64,000 nucleotides of DNA from Spirosoma sordidisoli (GCF_004138325.1 NZ_SBLB01000001.1:1807855-1871854); one strand, 5' to 3'. Counted from the stretch's first letter, positions 49,789-58,409 are shown. Notes: generated by a model not told the origin, from the sequence alone. Numbers and translations are program-made.

Positions 49789-50568
49789 TTATTTTATGTG
49801 CAGATTAGATTTAATTTCTTCCCACTCCAACGATAACTCTTCATTAAGGCTTTGAAATACAGGGACATCCAATGGAACCTGTAGTCTCGAAAGCATAGAT
49901 TCATATATCAGCCAGTATCTCATTATTTCAGGAATCTGGGATACATGATCTTCATTTATATTAGTTGTTCTAAATAAATTATTCCAACCTTCATATATTG
50001 CTTTTGACTTATTATGCAATATTATATACTTTATAAAATCAACAGCTACTACTGTCGAAAACAGTAACTGTAAAGCTGGCAGAGCAATTGGCTGGTCTTT
50101 CCAACCAAATATCGCTAAAATAATTACTACTGCTAGAACTAATACAAGAGGTATTATCTTTTTGGGTAGCATTGCTTTAGATACTCTAAATGTAAATAAG
50201 GAATTCTCAAAAAGATTTACAGCAGCTTTATAAATACCTATACCGATGTTATCATTAGTGTAATAGTCAACTGAATTTCTAGACAGAATATGTGTACCAA
50301 ACGCATTATCTAGAAAATCAGCTTTTCTTTTTTCTTCTACCCCTGGAACAATAAAGTATTCAATATAAACATCTAATATTGAGTATAAGATTAAGGAAAT
50401 AAATGTCACAACAATGACAATATTTCGAAATATCGAATAATTGTCCGTATTAGGAATAACTAAAATCAGAATTGGCAATAAAGTATTCATATAAAATAAT
50501 GACAGAGCAAACTTTCTCCAAGTCTCCAATGACTTAAAATCTTCGTAGTGTGGTACGTATTTTGCCAT
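49789..50568 (-). CDS. Four-transmembrane putative effector (S-4TM type)
   Basis: This 259-residue membrane protein has four hydrophobic helices in two hairpins: about 28-42 (NTLLPILILVIP), 47-68 (FRNIVIVVTFISLILYSILDVY), 138-157 (IIPLVLVLAVVIILAIFGW) and 162-182 (LPALQLLFSTVVAVDFIKYII). Soluble segments lie between and after them. Together with an adjacent CD-NTase this matches the predicted SMODS-associated 4TM pore-forming effectors: a cyclic nucleotide would open it and kill the infected cell. The family assignment is by topology and position, not by a motif I can prove. First gene of the operon; it is AT-rich. Confidence 0.75.
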   Translation of the reverse strand: MAKYVPHYEDFKSLETWRKFALSLFYMNTLLPILILVIPNTDNYSIFRNIVIVVTFISLILYSILDVYIEYFIVPGVEEKRKADFLDNAFGTHILSRNSVDYYTNDNIGIGIYKAAVNLFENSLFTFRVSKAMLPKKIIPLVLVLAVVIILAIFGWKDQPIALPALQLLFSTVVAVDFIKYIILHNKSKAIYEGWNNLFRTTNINEDHVSQIPEIMRYWLIYESMLSRLQVPLDVPVFQSLNEELSLEWEEIKSNLHIK

Positions 50569-50707
50569 TTATTTACTTCATTTTATTTAGATACAACCTT
50601 TCATCACATATATCTGATTCATCAAATTCACGTGAAGGGGGCATTTGATTGAATTATAAGCATAATATGATTTTATGAACTAATTACTCCTTTTGATTAC
50701 AAGGATG

Positions 50708-51310
50708 TTATTGGATTACTCTGCGTCTATTAATAAAAGCGGCTACTGTTTGGCGATTCACTTTAAGTATCCTAGCAATCGCAGAATGACTTACGTTGTT
50801 TTTCAGTAGTTCCCGTATCGTTTCCTCCTGGCCTGACAATTTTACCGTACTCGAAAGGGATCCTTTTCGTCGGCCCAGTTGAACGCCTTCAGCTTTGCGC
50901 CTGGCCAGGCTTTCTTTAGTACGCTGGCTGATCAGCTGGCGCTCAATTTCTGCCGACAACCCGAAGGCGAAGGCCAGCACTTTCGAATTAATGGTATTAC
51001 CCAGCGTATAGCCTTCTTTGATCGATATAATGACCGTATCCTTTTCCATGCAGGAATGAAGGATCGACATGATTTCGAACAAGGATCGGCCAAGACGCGA
51101 CAATTCTGTAATGTACAGCTGATCGCCCGCCTTCATGCTGATCAACACGTCGCCCAGCTGGCGGTCGTTTGCCTTCTTGGTTCCCGAAACCGTTTCTTCG
51201 ATCCATCGATCAATTTGAACGCGATCCTGGTCAGCTTTCTTCAGGATTTCGAAACGTTGGTTTTCCACCGACTGACGATCTGTAGAAACCCGGATGTAGG
51301 CAAAATTTAT
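50708..51310 (-). CDS. Serine recombinase (resolvase/invertase) with ATA in the start position
   Basis: The frame gives (ATA)NFAYIRVSTDRQSVENQRFEILKK, where the catalytic Ser9 lies in RVSTDRQ. LSRLGRSLFEI, IEYSLG-like EGYTLGNTINSKVLAFAFGLSAEIERQLISQRTKESLARRKAEG and a C-terminal helix-turn-helix (SHSAIARILKVNRQTVAAF) complete a normal resolvase of 200 residues. The first methionine-type codon is GTG at 51268, which would delete the catalytic serine. The expected start codon reads ATA (51310-51308), with no ATG, GTG or TTG between it and the upstream stop. It may start at ATA, or be a recently inactivated gene. Confidence 0.82.
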   Translation of the reverse strand: MNFAYIRVSTDRQSVENQRFEILKKADQDRVQIDRWIEETVSGTKKANDRQLGDVLISMKAGDQLYITELSRLGRSLFEIMSILHSCMEKDTVIISIKEGYTLGNTINSKVLAFAFGLSAEIERQLISQRTKESLARRKAEGVQLGRRKGSLSSTVKLSGQEETIRELLKNNVSHSAIARILKVNRQTVAAFINRRRVIQ

Positions 51311-51460
51311 AGGATTTAAGTGGGTGTTGGAGTAAACCTATTTCAGCCATTAATATACGCAATTATTGCCAGATTTAATTTTGATTTATATACGTTATTG
51401 TTAGCCATACAAAACGTCGCTTTATACTATACGGTCATTTCTTAGCCTTGACATTTCTGT

Positions 51461-51500
51461 ACAAAAAATGGTTTGCACAGCTGTGCAAACCATTTTTTGT
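51461..51500. repeat. Perfect 40-bp palindrome
   Basis: ACAAAAAATGGTTTGCACAG is followed directly by its exact reverse complement, so both strands read the same over 40 bases. On RNA it would form a long hairpin with A and U tracts on either side (terminator-like), but no gene ends near it: the recombinase starts 151 bases away and the gene to the right ends 334 bases away. Confidence 0.95.
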
Positions 51501-51733
51501 TGTTCCCCCTGGATGCGTGCTCAATCTTACGGACGCTGCCCGGTACGACTTCTGGCTTTACAGGATCGACTAACCCCGTGTGTTCTGCTCCGCGTAAGCG
51601 GAACGGTCGTGCCGGATCGTTGTCGACGGCCAGTGTTGATCCACTTCTTCAACTTGCTTTTTATAGGTGCTCACCCGTTCGCTGGTCAGGGCGTATGCAG
51701 GGCTGGCTTATTTTATACCGGCCTCCCTAAACA

Positions 51734-51817
51734 ACCCTGTCAGGGGTAAACCCACTGACAGGGTTGATAATACGATCGCTCGCCAGACCTTGTCGGTGGG
51801 TTTACCCCTGACAGGGT
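51734..51817. repeat. Nested palindromic element, CTGACAG family (copy 2)
   Basis: 31-base arms at 51734-51764 and 51787-51817 are inverted copies with two mismatches. The left arm is itself a near-perfect palindrome (ACCCTGTCAG ... CTGACAGGGT with inner GGGT/ACCC). It shares ACCCTGTCAG/CTGACAGGGT with the element at 20064-20181 and lies 16 bases after a minus-strand gene stop. Confidence 0.88.
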
Positions 51818-51833
51818 CGAGTCGACAACTGCC

Positions 51834-52052
51834 TCATTTGGCCGAACTCGTTTTTCGGCGGTTGGTGCGGAGGCCGAGGACCGTGTAGAGGGGGCATACG
51901 CCGGTCATACTGGTCAGGGCAAAAACAACGGCCACAATGCCCAGCACAATGGCCCATAGGCCCGTGACGAGTTGTGTGACAATGAGCAGAACGACGATGG
52001 CGGCTATCGACAGCCGGATGCGTTTGTCTAGAAAACCCATGTTCGTTTCCAT
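51834..52052 (-). CDS. DUF2892 small membrane protein
   Basis: This protein has 72 residues (or 68 from an internal ATG at 52040). MGFLDKRIRLSIAAIVVLLIVT, a second helix LWAIVLGIVAVVFALTSMTGVCPLYTVLGL and a basic tail. The GxCPLY motif and helix pair define DUF2892 (YgaP membrane domain), often near rhodanese or sulfur genes; none is adjacent here. Cytoplasmic membrane; role unknown. Confidence 0.92.
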   Translation of the reverse strand: METNMGFLDKRIRLSIAAIVVLLIVTQLVTGLWAIVLGIVAVVFALTSMTGVCPLYTVLGLRTNRRKTSSAK

Positions 52053-52145
52053 GTGATTAATGAGCCTGGTTGAGCCAGCAAGGTACGCAGCCGCCGAGGT
52101 TCACGTCTGTGACTTTTATCACACGCAATCCTGATTGTTAACCCC

Positions 52146-52802
52146 TTACCGATGCCGGTCTACACCCACCTGCTCACAGTAGTCGAGTACCGGGCAGGTA
52201 GAACAATGGGGCAGGGTGCCGGTGCAGATATGTTTACCGAAGGGCATCAACAGCCGGTTTATGTTCACCCACTGCTCGCGGGGCACCTGCTTCTCCAGCA
52301 CCTTCAGGGTCTGCTCGGGTTGTTTGGTCTGGACGTAGCCCCAGCGGTTGACCACCCGGTGTACGTGCACATCCACGCTGATAGCCGCCTGACCCGTGGC
52401 TACCCCCAGTGCCAGATTCGCACACTTTGGCCCCACCCCTTTCAGCGAGGTCAGCGTTTCGTAGTCGGCCGGTAACTGCCCGCCAAATTCGTTGACGATC
52501 CGTTCGGCAATGCCGTGCATCGTATAGGCCTTCTGGTCGGGGTAGGTAGAGCCGTACAGGCAGGCCGTCAGGGTCGGGATATCCAGGGCCAGCAGCTGCT
52601 CCGGCGTGCGGGCCTGCTCGAACAGGCGCAACGATACGGGTATGGTTGTTTCGTCGAGCGTCCGGATCGACACGATGCAGGAGATCAGCTGCTCGAACAG
52701 GCTGTCGTAGCCACGTTCGGCCAGCTCGAACATGGCCGCTTTGGGGTATGGCCTGATGGCCTCGTCGATACGCGACAGAACAACGTTGAGGTCAAACGAC
52801 AT
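52146..52802 (-). CDS. nth: Endonuclease III (DNA N-glycosylase/AP lyase)
   Basis: This 218-residue base-excision repair enzyme removes oxidised pyrimidines. Features: helix-hairpin-helix LKGVGPKCANLALGVA with the catalytic Lys in GVGPK, the catalytic Asp in SVDVHVHRVVNRWG, and a C-terminal iron-sulfur cluster motif C-x6-C-x2-C-x5-C (CTGTLPHCSTCPVLDYC). All key residues are present. It is followed by an OmpA-family gene upstream on the same strand with 15 bases between. Confidence 0.94.
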   Translation of the reverse strand: MSFDLNVVLSRIDEAIRPYPKAAMFELAERGYDSLFEQLISCIVSIRTLDETTIPVSLRLFEQARTPEQLLALDIPTLTACLYGSTYPDQKAYTMHGIAERIVNEFGGQLPADYETLTSLKGVGPKCANLALGVATGQAAISVDVHVHRVVNRWGYVQTKQPEQTLKVLEKQVPREQWVNINRLLMPFGKHICTGTLPHCSTCPVLDYCEQVGVDRHR

Positions 52803-52817
52803 AGGTAGAGTCTCGGT

Positions 52818-54047
52818 TTACACCGTTACAACTACCATCTCGACCCGCCGGTTTTCGGGCCGCTCTTTCAGGCTGCGGTTGGTGTTGATGGGCCGCGACG
52901 GACCGTAGCCGACCGTTTCGATCCGCCCGGCAGCAATCCCTTTGCTGACCAGATACCGCTTCACCGCGTTGACCCGGTTGCGCGACAGCTCCACGTTGGC
53001 ATCGAAATCACCCACGGTATCGGTATGTCCTTCGAGCCGGATCTGCATGGTCGGGTTATCCTGCATAACGGTCACCAGCCGGTTGAGCTCCGGAAACGAC
53101 TCGGGTTTGAGATCGTATTTCGACACGTTGAAATAGATATTACGGAGCGTGACCGTGGCGCCGGCCTCAATGGGTACCAGGTCGAAGTCGCGGGTAAGGT
53201 TGATCCGGTTCGTTGCCAGCGTATCGCTCTGGCTGAAATAGCCCGGCGCCGAGGCCGTAACGGCATAAACGCCCCGCCGGTCGACAGGAATCTGGTACTT
53301 GCCGGTCAGACTGCCGCTCAGCACCGAGTCGGCGGGGTCGTCGCCTGCAGCTTCGGCGCCCGAGATCAGCTGGTAGCTAACCGTGGCCGTTATGGGTTTG
53401 CGGCTTTTGGCGTTGCGCGTAATACCGGTTATCGATATACTGGCCGGAACGGGAGCCGGCGTTACGGGAGCCGGGGTTTTGGTTTCGGGGGCAGACTGAG
53501 GCAGGCTACGCGGCCGGGGCGCCGGCGTTACGGCCCCCTGCGGACGCGGACTCCGTTTGGCGTAGGTATCCTTGGGCGGGCGGGGCGGGTTGATGATATG
53601 CACCCCCCAGAAGTTGAAACAAACGTATCCGTAGCTGTCCTTGCACTCGAACAGGTCGAATACCGTGTAGCCCGGATCGATGCGCTCGAAATACGCTACA
53701 AAATCGACCGACTCGCCAGGGGTAACGCGCCGACGGGTTTCGAGCGGGATGTTCTCGGCCCGTACAAACTTGTACGACCGTTCGCCCTGATTGACATACA
53801 GGCGCGACGACGGCTGAAACCCAATGGTACTGCTGATGGTCCGGTCTGGAATCTGCCGGCGGCTACCCGCGGCCTGAAATTTCATGTACAGGATCGTGTA
53901 CTGATCCGTCAGCTCGACCCGTTGAATCGACACATCGGTATCGTTTACGTCGTCGACGCGGGGCTTCGGTGTGGTATACTGAACCTGAGCCAGCAGGTCC
54001 GGTGCCCACACCAGCCCTACCAGCAGGGCAAGTAAATAGCGGTTCAT
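52818..54047 (-). CDS. OmpA-family outer-membrane protein
   Basis: This 409-residue exported protein has the signal MNRYLLALLVGLVWAPDLLAQ, a beta-rich N-terminal half and a Pro/Ala-rich linker at about 160-205. A carboxypeptidase-regulatory-like domain follows at 205-290 (SISITGITRNAKSRKPITATVSYQLIS). The C-terminal OmpA peptidoglycan-binding domain shows LRNIYFNVSKYDLKPESFPELNRLV, RLEGHTDTVGDFDANVELSRNRVNAVKRYLVSKGI and GYGPSRPINTN followed by RPENRRVEMVVV. The Asp and Arg that bind diaminopimelate (EGHTD, LSxNR) are present. It links envelope to wall. Confidence 0.93.
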   Translation of the reverse strand: MNRYLLALLVGLVWAPDLLAQVQYTTPKPRVDDVNDTDVSIQRVELTDQYTILYMKFQAAGSRRQIPDRTISSTIGFQPSSRLYVNQGERSYKFVRAENIPLETRRRVTPGESVDFVAYFERIDPGYTVFDLFECKDSYGYVCFNFWGVHIINPPRPPKDTYAKRSPRPQGAVTPAPRPRSLPQSAPETKTPAPVTPAPVPASISITGITRNAKSRKPITATVSYQLISGAEAAGDDPADSVLSGSLTGKYQIPVDRRGVYAVTASAPGYFSQSDTLATNRINLTRDFDLVPIEAGATVTLRNIYFNVSKYDLKPESFPELNRLVTVMQDNPTMQIRLEGHTDTVGDFDANVELSRNRVNAVKRYLVSKGIAAGRIETVGYGPSRPINTNRSLKERPENRRVEMVVVTV

Positions 54048-54102
54048 GATCGTTGTTTACGAGAAGTGTTCTTCTCTAAAACGTTGGACCAGGCCGGGTA
54101 GT

Positions 54103-55122
54103 TTATGGTTTAATCAATTGCCCGTTTTCGGCATACCAGTACGTTACACCTGTCGGATCGGCAGGCTGGAACGTGCGCAGATCGAAACCGGCCGTACCCG
54201 TCTCGGCACCCGCTACCCGCACCACCCGTACGGCTCTGGCGCCGGCTTTCCAGGTGAGGGGCTTACCGGGCGTACACGTTTCGGGCAATGTGGCCGCGGC
54301 CTGCAGGAAATAGGCGTTGCCCTGCCCGAATACCAGCGTTTTGCCGTCGGGCAGCACACAAACGGCCGTTTTTTCGTCGACGCCGATACCCCGGGGTTGT
54401 TGGGTCTGAGCCGCAGCGCGGGCCAAAAACGTCAGGTGTCGGCCGTGCCGGTTGCGGTTGGTATAATGCTGGTCGGTGATCAGGTTGGCCAGCAGCGGGT
54501 GTTTCAGAAAATCAGCATACCCCAGCGTAACCCGCTGATCGAACGGGTTGGCCAGCGCTTCGTCGGAAACGATTGAATCGTGCAGCGCCGAAAAATAGAT
54601 CTGCCCCAGAATAGCACAGCCAGCGCTGGTGCCGCCCAGCACCGCTCCCGCCCGGATGCGTTCGTTCAGGGCATCGGCCAGCGGGGTTGCCCGGTAAAAG
54701 TTGACGTAGTTGGCCTGATCGCCCCCAGCGAAGAAGATCGCTTCGGCCTGGCGCACTTTCCGGACAATATCGGCATGGTGGGCCAGCTCACGCGTGTTTA
54801 CCAGTATCGTCTCGACGGAGTTGACGCGCTCACCCAGCCGGCTGAACAGGTAGTCGTTATAGCCATTACTGCCCGACGCCCTGATAATGAGCACATCGCC
54901 GTGGTTGCTGCGCTGCAACAGCCAGCGCATGGCCGCGTCGACATCGGTACTTCCGCCGGCCAGTACAAGCCCGCCCAGCGGTTGTGTCTGTACATCGGCC
55001 GTATCGCCCGTTACCCAGGCCGTATAGGCCGCTGGCCGGAGGTCGGGCGTGGACACAAGATTTCCACAGCCTATCCATAAGCAGGCGGGTAACCACAGGA
55101 AAAAGCAAACCAGTCGAATCAT
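54103..55122 (-). CDS. Cyanophycinase-like exported peptidase (S51 family)
   Basis: This 339-residue protein starts at ATG 55122, where the lipoprotein signal places Cys19 (LWIGC). The S51 motifs are IFFAGGDQANYVNFY, VLGGTSAGCAILGQIYF (nucleophile Ser in GGTSAGC) and DQHYTNRNRHGRHLTFLA with GIGVDEKTAVCV. The family hydrolyses cyanophycin (beta-aspartyl-arginine) or related isoaspartyl bonds. Export as a lipoprotein implies action on extracellular polymer or peptide. No cyanophycin synthetase is in the window. Confidence 0.9.
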   Translation of the reverse strand: MIRLVCFFLWLPACLWIGCGNLVSTPDLRPAAYTAWVTGDTADVQTQPLGGLVLAGGSTDVDAAMRWLLQRSNHGDVLIIRASGSNGYNDYLFSRLGERVNSVETILVNTRELAHHADIVRKVRQAEAIFFAGGDQANYVNFYRATPLADALNERIRAGAVLGGTSAGCAILGQIYFSALHDSIVSDEALANPFDQRVTLGYADFLKHPLLANLITDQHYTNRNRHGRHLTFLARAAAQTQQPRGIGVDEKTAVCVLPDGKTLVFGQGNAYFLQAAATLPETCTPGKPLTWKAGARAVRVVRVAGAETGTAGFDLRTFQPADPTGVTYWYAENGQLIKP

Positions 55123-55296
55123 AAACGCCTTAATCGTACGGAAACACAAAGTTAGTATACTTCAGCATTTACTTAATCTATTTTACAACTATACTATTGT
55201 ATAATATTTGGTATAATTCTATTTAAGCGCATAATAATTCTGATATATGCATGTATTACCGACCATGATATCCTTTATAAATCAATAGACAAACGT

Positions 55297-55304
55297 TACT
55301 TTTG
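55297..55304 (+). promoter_or_regulatory. TAnnTTTG promoter box of the SusC/SusD operon
   Basis: TACTTTTG, 30 bases before ATG 55335, in an AT-rich upstream region. It fits the Bacteroidota -7 consensus. Confidence 0.6.
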
Positions 55305-55334
55305 CGGTTATTGTTGAATTAACCACTTCATATT

Positions 55335-58300
55335 ATGAGTAAAATTCTACGAATTGTACTGCCATTGCTCGTTCTGGCCGTACAGATGGGTCACGCACAA
55401 ACCCGCTCTGTTTCGGGGCGGGTTACGTCGTCAGATGATAATGCAGCCTTACCAGGGGTATCGGTCAGTGTAAAAGGCCGAACCACGGGTACGCTGACCG
55501 ATGCCAATGGCAACTATGCTCTCAACGTTGACGATGACGCTACACTTATCTTCAGCTTTATTGGCTTCGCCAGTATCGAAGAGCAGGTAGGTTCCCGTTC
55601 GGTTATCAACGTGAAACTGCAGGCCGACGTCCGCAACCTGAACGAAGTCGTCGTCACGGGTTATGGGCAGCAAATCAAGCGCGACCTGACCGGTAACATT
55701 GCCAAGATTCGCCCGGCCGATATCCAGGATCAGCCCGTAACCACCTTCGACCAGGCCATACAGGGCAAGGCTGCCGGGGTGCAGGTCAACTCGGGCAGCG
55801 GTAAACTGGGCCAGGGGATTCAGGTACGGGTGCGGGGCCAGTCGTCGGTATCGGCCTCCAACCAGCCGCTGTACGTGGTTGACGGCACGCCGGTAACGAC
55901 CGATAACCTCTCGTTCAATGCCGCAGCCACCAACCCCCTGAGCGACATCAACCCACAGGATATCGAGTCGATCGAAATCCTGAAGGATGCGTCGGCGGGT
56001 GCTATTTACGGCTCGCGGGCGGCCAACGGCGTGGTGCTGATTACGACCAAAAAAGGCCGCGCCGGTCGCACCAACGTGACGTTCAGCGCGCAGGCCGGTT
56101 CGAGCGAGCCCACCCGGAAGGTGCAGTTCCTCAACACCCAGCAGTACGTAGATTTCTACCGCCAGGCCGCAGCCAACTCGGACCGCATCGACGGCTACGC
56201 AGCCAACGACCCCGATTCGTATACGACATACATGGAAGATTTCTTCCTGACGCAGGGACTGGGCACCTTCGGCACCGCCAATCAGGCCAGCACCAACTGG
56301 GGCGATCTGGCTTACCAGGATGCGCCCTTCCAGCAGTATGATATGAACATCAACGGCGGTAACGACAAAACGACGTTCTACCTGTCGGGCCAGATTCTGG
56401 ATCAGAAAGGGATACTGATCGGCAACGCCCTGACGCGTTACTCGGGCCGGGTCAACATCGACCATAAGATTTCGGATCGGTTCCGGGTTGGTTTCAACAC
56501 CGGTCTGTCGCGCACGTTCAACCAGCGGCTCTCGGGCGACCGTCAGTTCGACAACCCGGTTCAGATGGTGGCCCTGCCGCCGATGACGCCTTCGACGGAC
56601 CCGGCCACCGGGCTGCCCGCAGGTACTCCCCCCGGCGACATCTCGATTCCTTATTACTACAACCCGATCGTGAATCTGGGTAACTCGAACTTCAACACCA
56701 CCGTATACCGTAACATCAGCAATGTATACGGCCAGTTGGGTATCGTTAAGGGCCTCACCTTCCGGACCGAATTTGGTATCGACGTGCTGAACCAGCAGGA
56801 AGAGCTGTATTACAGCAGCAAAACCCAGCGGAACAGCGGCTCGCCCCTGGGCGAAGCCTCGAACCGGTACGTACGCGTCGAAAACTACACGACCAACAAC
56901 TTCTTTAACTACGGCACCAGCTTCGGCCGCAGCGTGGTCGACGGCGTACTGGGTATGTCCTATCAGCAGTCGCAGCGGAAAACCAGCCTGGCCGAAGGAC
57001 AGGATTTCCCCTCAGACGCCTACAAGCAGCTGGCCAGCGCAGCGCGCAAAACCAACGCCAGCTCAACCCAGACGGACTACCGCTTCCTGTCTTACTTCGT
57101 TCGGGCCAACTACAAGTTTGCCGACCGGTATCTGCTGGGCGTCAGCGCCCGGATTGACGGTTCGTCGCGTTTCGGGCAGGACAGCCGCTACGGTTTCTTC
57201 CCGGCGGTATCGGCGGGCTGGGTACTGACCGAAGAAAACTTCCTGAAGAACATCTCCGGCATCAGCTTCCTGAAACTCCGCGCCAGCTACGGCCGCACCG
57301 GTAACGCCGAAATTGAAAACTTCCCGCAACTGGGTCTGTTCACCGGCGATGGCGGCTATGCGGGCCTGCCCGGTCAGCGGCCCTCGCAGCTGGCTAACCC
57401 CAACCTGAAGTGGGAAACCACCGACCAGGCCGACATAGGTCTTGATTTCGGGTTCCTCAACAACCGGATCAACGGCGAAATCGACTACTACAACAAGCAA
57501 ACAACGGGACTGCTGCTGAACGTAAACGTGCCGGGCACAACCGGCTTCTCTACCCAGTTCCGGAACGTAGGCAGCCTGGAAAACAAAGGGTTCGAGTTTG
57601 TCCTGAACACCGAAAATACCACGGGTGCTTTCCGCTGGACAACGAGCCTGAACGCGTCGACGAACCGCAACAAAATCACGAACTTACAGGGTCAGATTAT
57701 CGAAGGTGGCCTGAACGCCATGAGCCGGGCCGTTGAAGGTCAGCCCCTGGGCGTGTTCTTTACGCCCGAATACGCGGGGGTCGATCCGGCCAACGGAAAC
57801 GCCCTCTGGTACAAGAATACCACCGGTACGGACGGTTCTATCGACCGCACCACCACGAGCACCTACAACCAGGCGCAGCGCGTAGTGGCAGGCAGCCCGC
57901 TGCCGAAGTGGACGGCTGGCGTTACCAACACCTTCAGCTACAAAGGGTTTAGCCTGAGCGTCTTCTTCAACGGGGTATTCGGCAACAAGATCAACTTCTA
58001 CGGCGTAGGTCGTTTCTCGTCGGCCAACGGTCGCTTCGAGGATAACCAGACCGTTGATCAGCTGGCCGCCTGGACTCCGCAGAACACCAACACGACGGTA
58101 CCGGAAGCCCGTCTGTTCTTCAACAACGGAGCCCAGCCATCAACCCGCTTCATTCTCGATGGCTCGTTCGTTCGGCTGCGGAATGCGACGCTGGCTTACA
58201 ACCTGCCCAAGAATCTGATCAGCCGGGCCAAGCTCAACAACGTACGGATATTCGTAACCGGCCTGAACCTGCTGACCTTCACCAACTATGCCGGCTGGGA

Positions 58301-58409
58301 CCCCGAGGTTAACGCCGATGACATCGTTACCAACATTGCGCAGGGCTACGATTTCTACACGGCTCCCCAGGCCCGCACCATCACGGGTGGTATCAACATC
58401 GGATTTTAA
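55335..58409 (+). CDS. SusC/RagA-type TonB-dependent outer-membrane receptor
   Basis: This 1024-residue energy-coupled importer has a signal peptide (1-21 ending GHAQ) and a carboxypeptidase-regulatory-like domain (about 24-100: SGRVTSSDDNAALPGVSVSVKG, GTLTDANGNYALNV). The TonB box region VVVTGYGQQIKRDLTG is followed by the plug (GKAAGVQVNSGSGKLGQG, RVRGQSSVSASNQPLYVVDGTPV, IEILKDASAGAIYGSRAANGVVLITTKKG) and a 22-strand barrel. No STN domain, so no transmembrane sigma signalling. Paired with a SusD gene 27 bases downstream. The substrate is unknown; no glycoside hydrolase is adjacent. Confidence 0.97.
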   Translation: MSKILRIVLPLLVLAVQMGHAQTRSVSGRVTSSDDNAALPGVSVSVKGRTTGTLTDANGNYALNVDDDATLIFSFIGFASIEEQVGSRSVINVKLQADVRNLNEVVVTGYGQQIKRDLTGNIAKIRPADIQDQPVTTFDQAIQGKAAGVQVNSGSGKLGQGIQVRVRGQSSVSASNQPLYVVDGTPVTTDNLSFNAAATNPLSDINPQDIESIEILKDASAGAIYGSRAANGVVLITTKKGRAGRTNVTFSAQAGSSEPTRKVQFLNTQQYVDFYRQAAANSDRIDGYAANDPDSYTTYMEDFFLTQGLGTFGTANQASTNWGDLAYQDAPFQQYDMNINGGNDKTTFYLSGQILDQKGILIGNALTRYSGRVNIDHKISDRFRVGFNTGLSRTFNQRLSGDRQFDNPVQMVALPPMTPSTDPATGLPAGTPPGDISIPYYYNPIVNLGNSNFNTTVYRNISNVYGQLGIVKGLTFRTEFGIDVLNQQEELYYSSKTQRNSGSPLGEASNRYVRVENYTTNNFFNYGTSFGRSVVDGVLGMSYQQSQRKTSLAEGQDFPSDAYKQLASAARKTNASSTQTDYRFLSYFVRANYKFADRYLLGVSARIDGSSRFGQDSRYGFFPAVSAGWVLTEENFLKNISGISFLKLRASYGRTGNAEIENFPQLGLFTGDGGYAGLPGQRPSQLANPNLKWETTDQADIGLDFGFLNNRINGEIDYYNKQTTGLLLNVNVPGTTGFSTQFRNVGSLENKGFEFVLNTENTTGAFRWTTSLNASTNRNKITNLQGQIIEGGLNAMSRAVEGQPLGVFFTPEYAGVDPANGNALWYKNTTGTDGSIDRTTTSTYNQAQRVVAGSPLPKWTAGVTNTFSYKGFSLSVFFNGVFGNKINFYGVGRFSSANGRFEDNQTVDQLAAWTPQNTNTTVPEARLFFNNGAQPSTRFILDGSFVRLRNATLAYNLPKNLISRAKLNNVRIFVTGLNLLTFTNYAGWDPEVNADDIVTNIAQGYDFYTAPQARTITGGINIGF

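Larger units (their letters stand above)
48202..51833. mobile_element. Accessory island at tRNA-Arg (integrase remnant, CBASS-like pair, serine recombinase)
   Basis: From tRNA-Arg rightwards lie a 5'-truncated tyrosine recombinase, an AT-rich two-gene defence-like unit, a serine recombinase and two palindromic elements before core genes resume at 51834. The stretch 48840-50700 is clearly AT-richer than all flanking genes and poor in the host's preferred GC-ending codons. No repeat of the tRNA 3' end was found at the right side, so the outer boundary is not defined. This is inference from composition and gene content. Confidence 0.6.
51311..51833. other. Gene-free stretch with palindromes at the right end of the island
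   Basis: It contains the AT-rich upstream region of the recombinase, the 40-base palindrome (51461-51500) and the CTGACAG element (51734-51817). Between them, on the minus strand at about 51683-51582, a 34-codon frame beginning at GTG reads VSTYKKQVEEVDQHWPSTT; it may be a decayed gene tail. No other coding evidence. Confidence 0.45.

Noticed and set aside
51468-51749. 93-codon plus-strand frame in the island
   Set aside because: It begins inside the 40-base palindrome, runs into the CTGACAG element and has Cys/Arg-rich text typical of a non-coding frame.
48273-52145. Second copy of the tRNA-Arg 3' end as a right attachment site
   Set aside because: Scanned by eye for the T-arm/acceptor sequence (TTCGATTCCCGTCGGGACC); none found on either strand.
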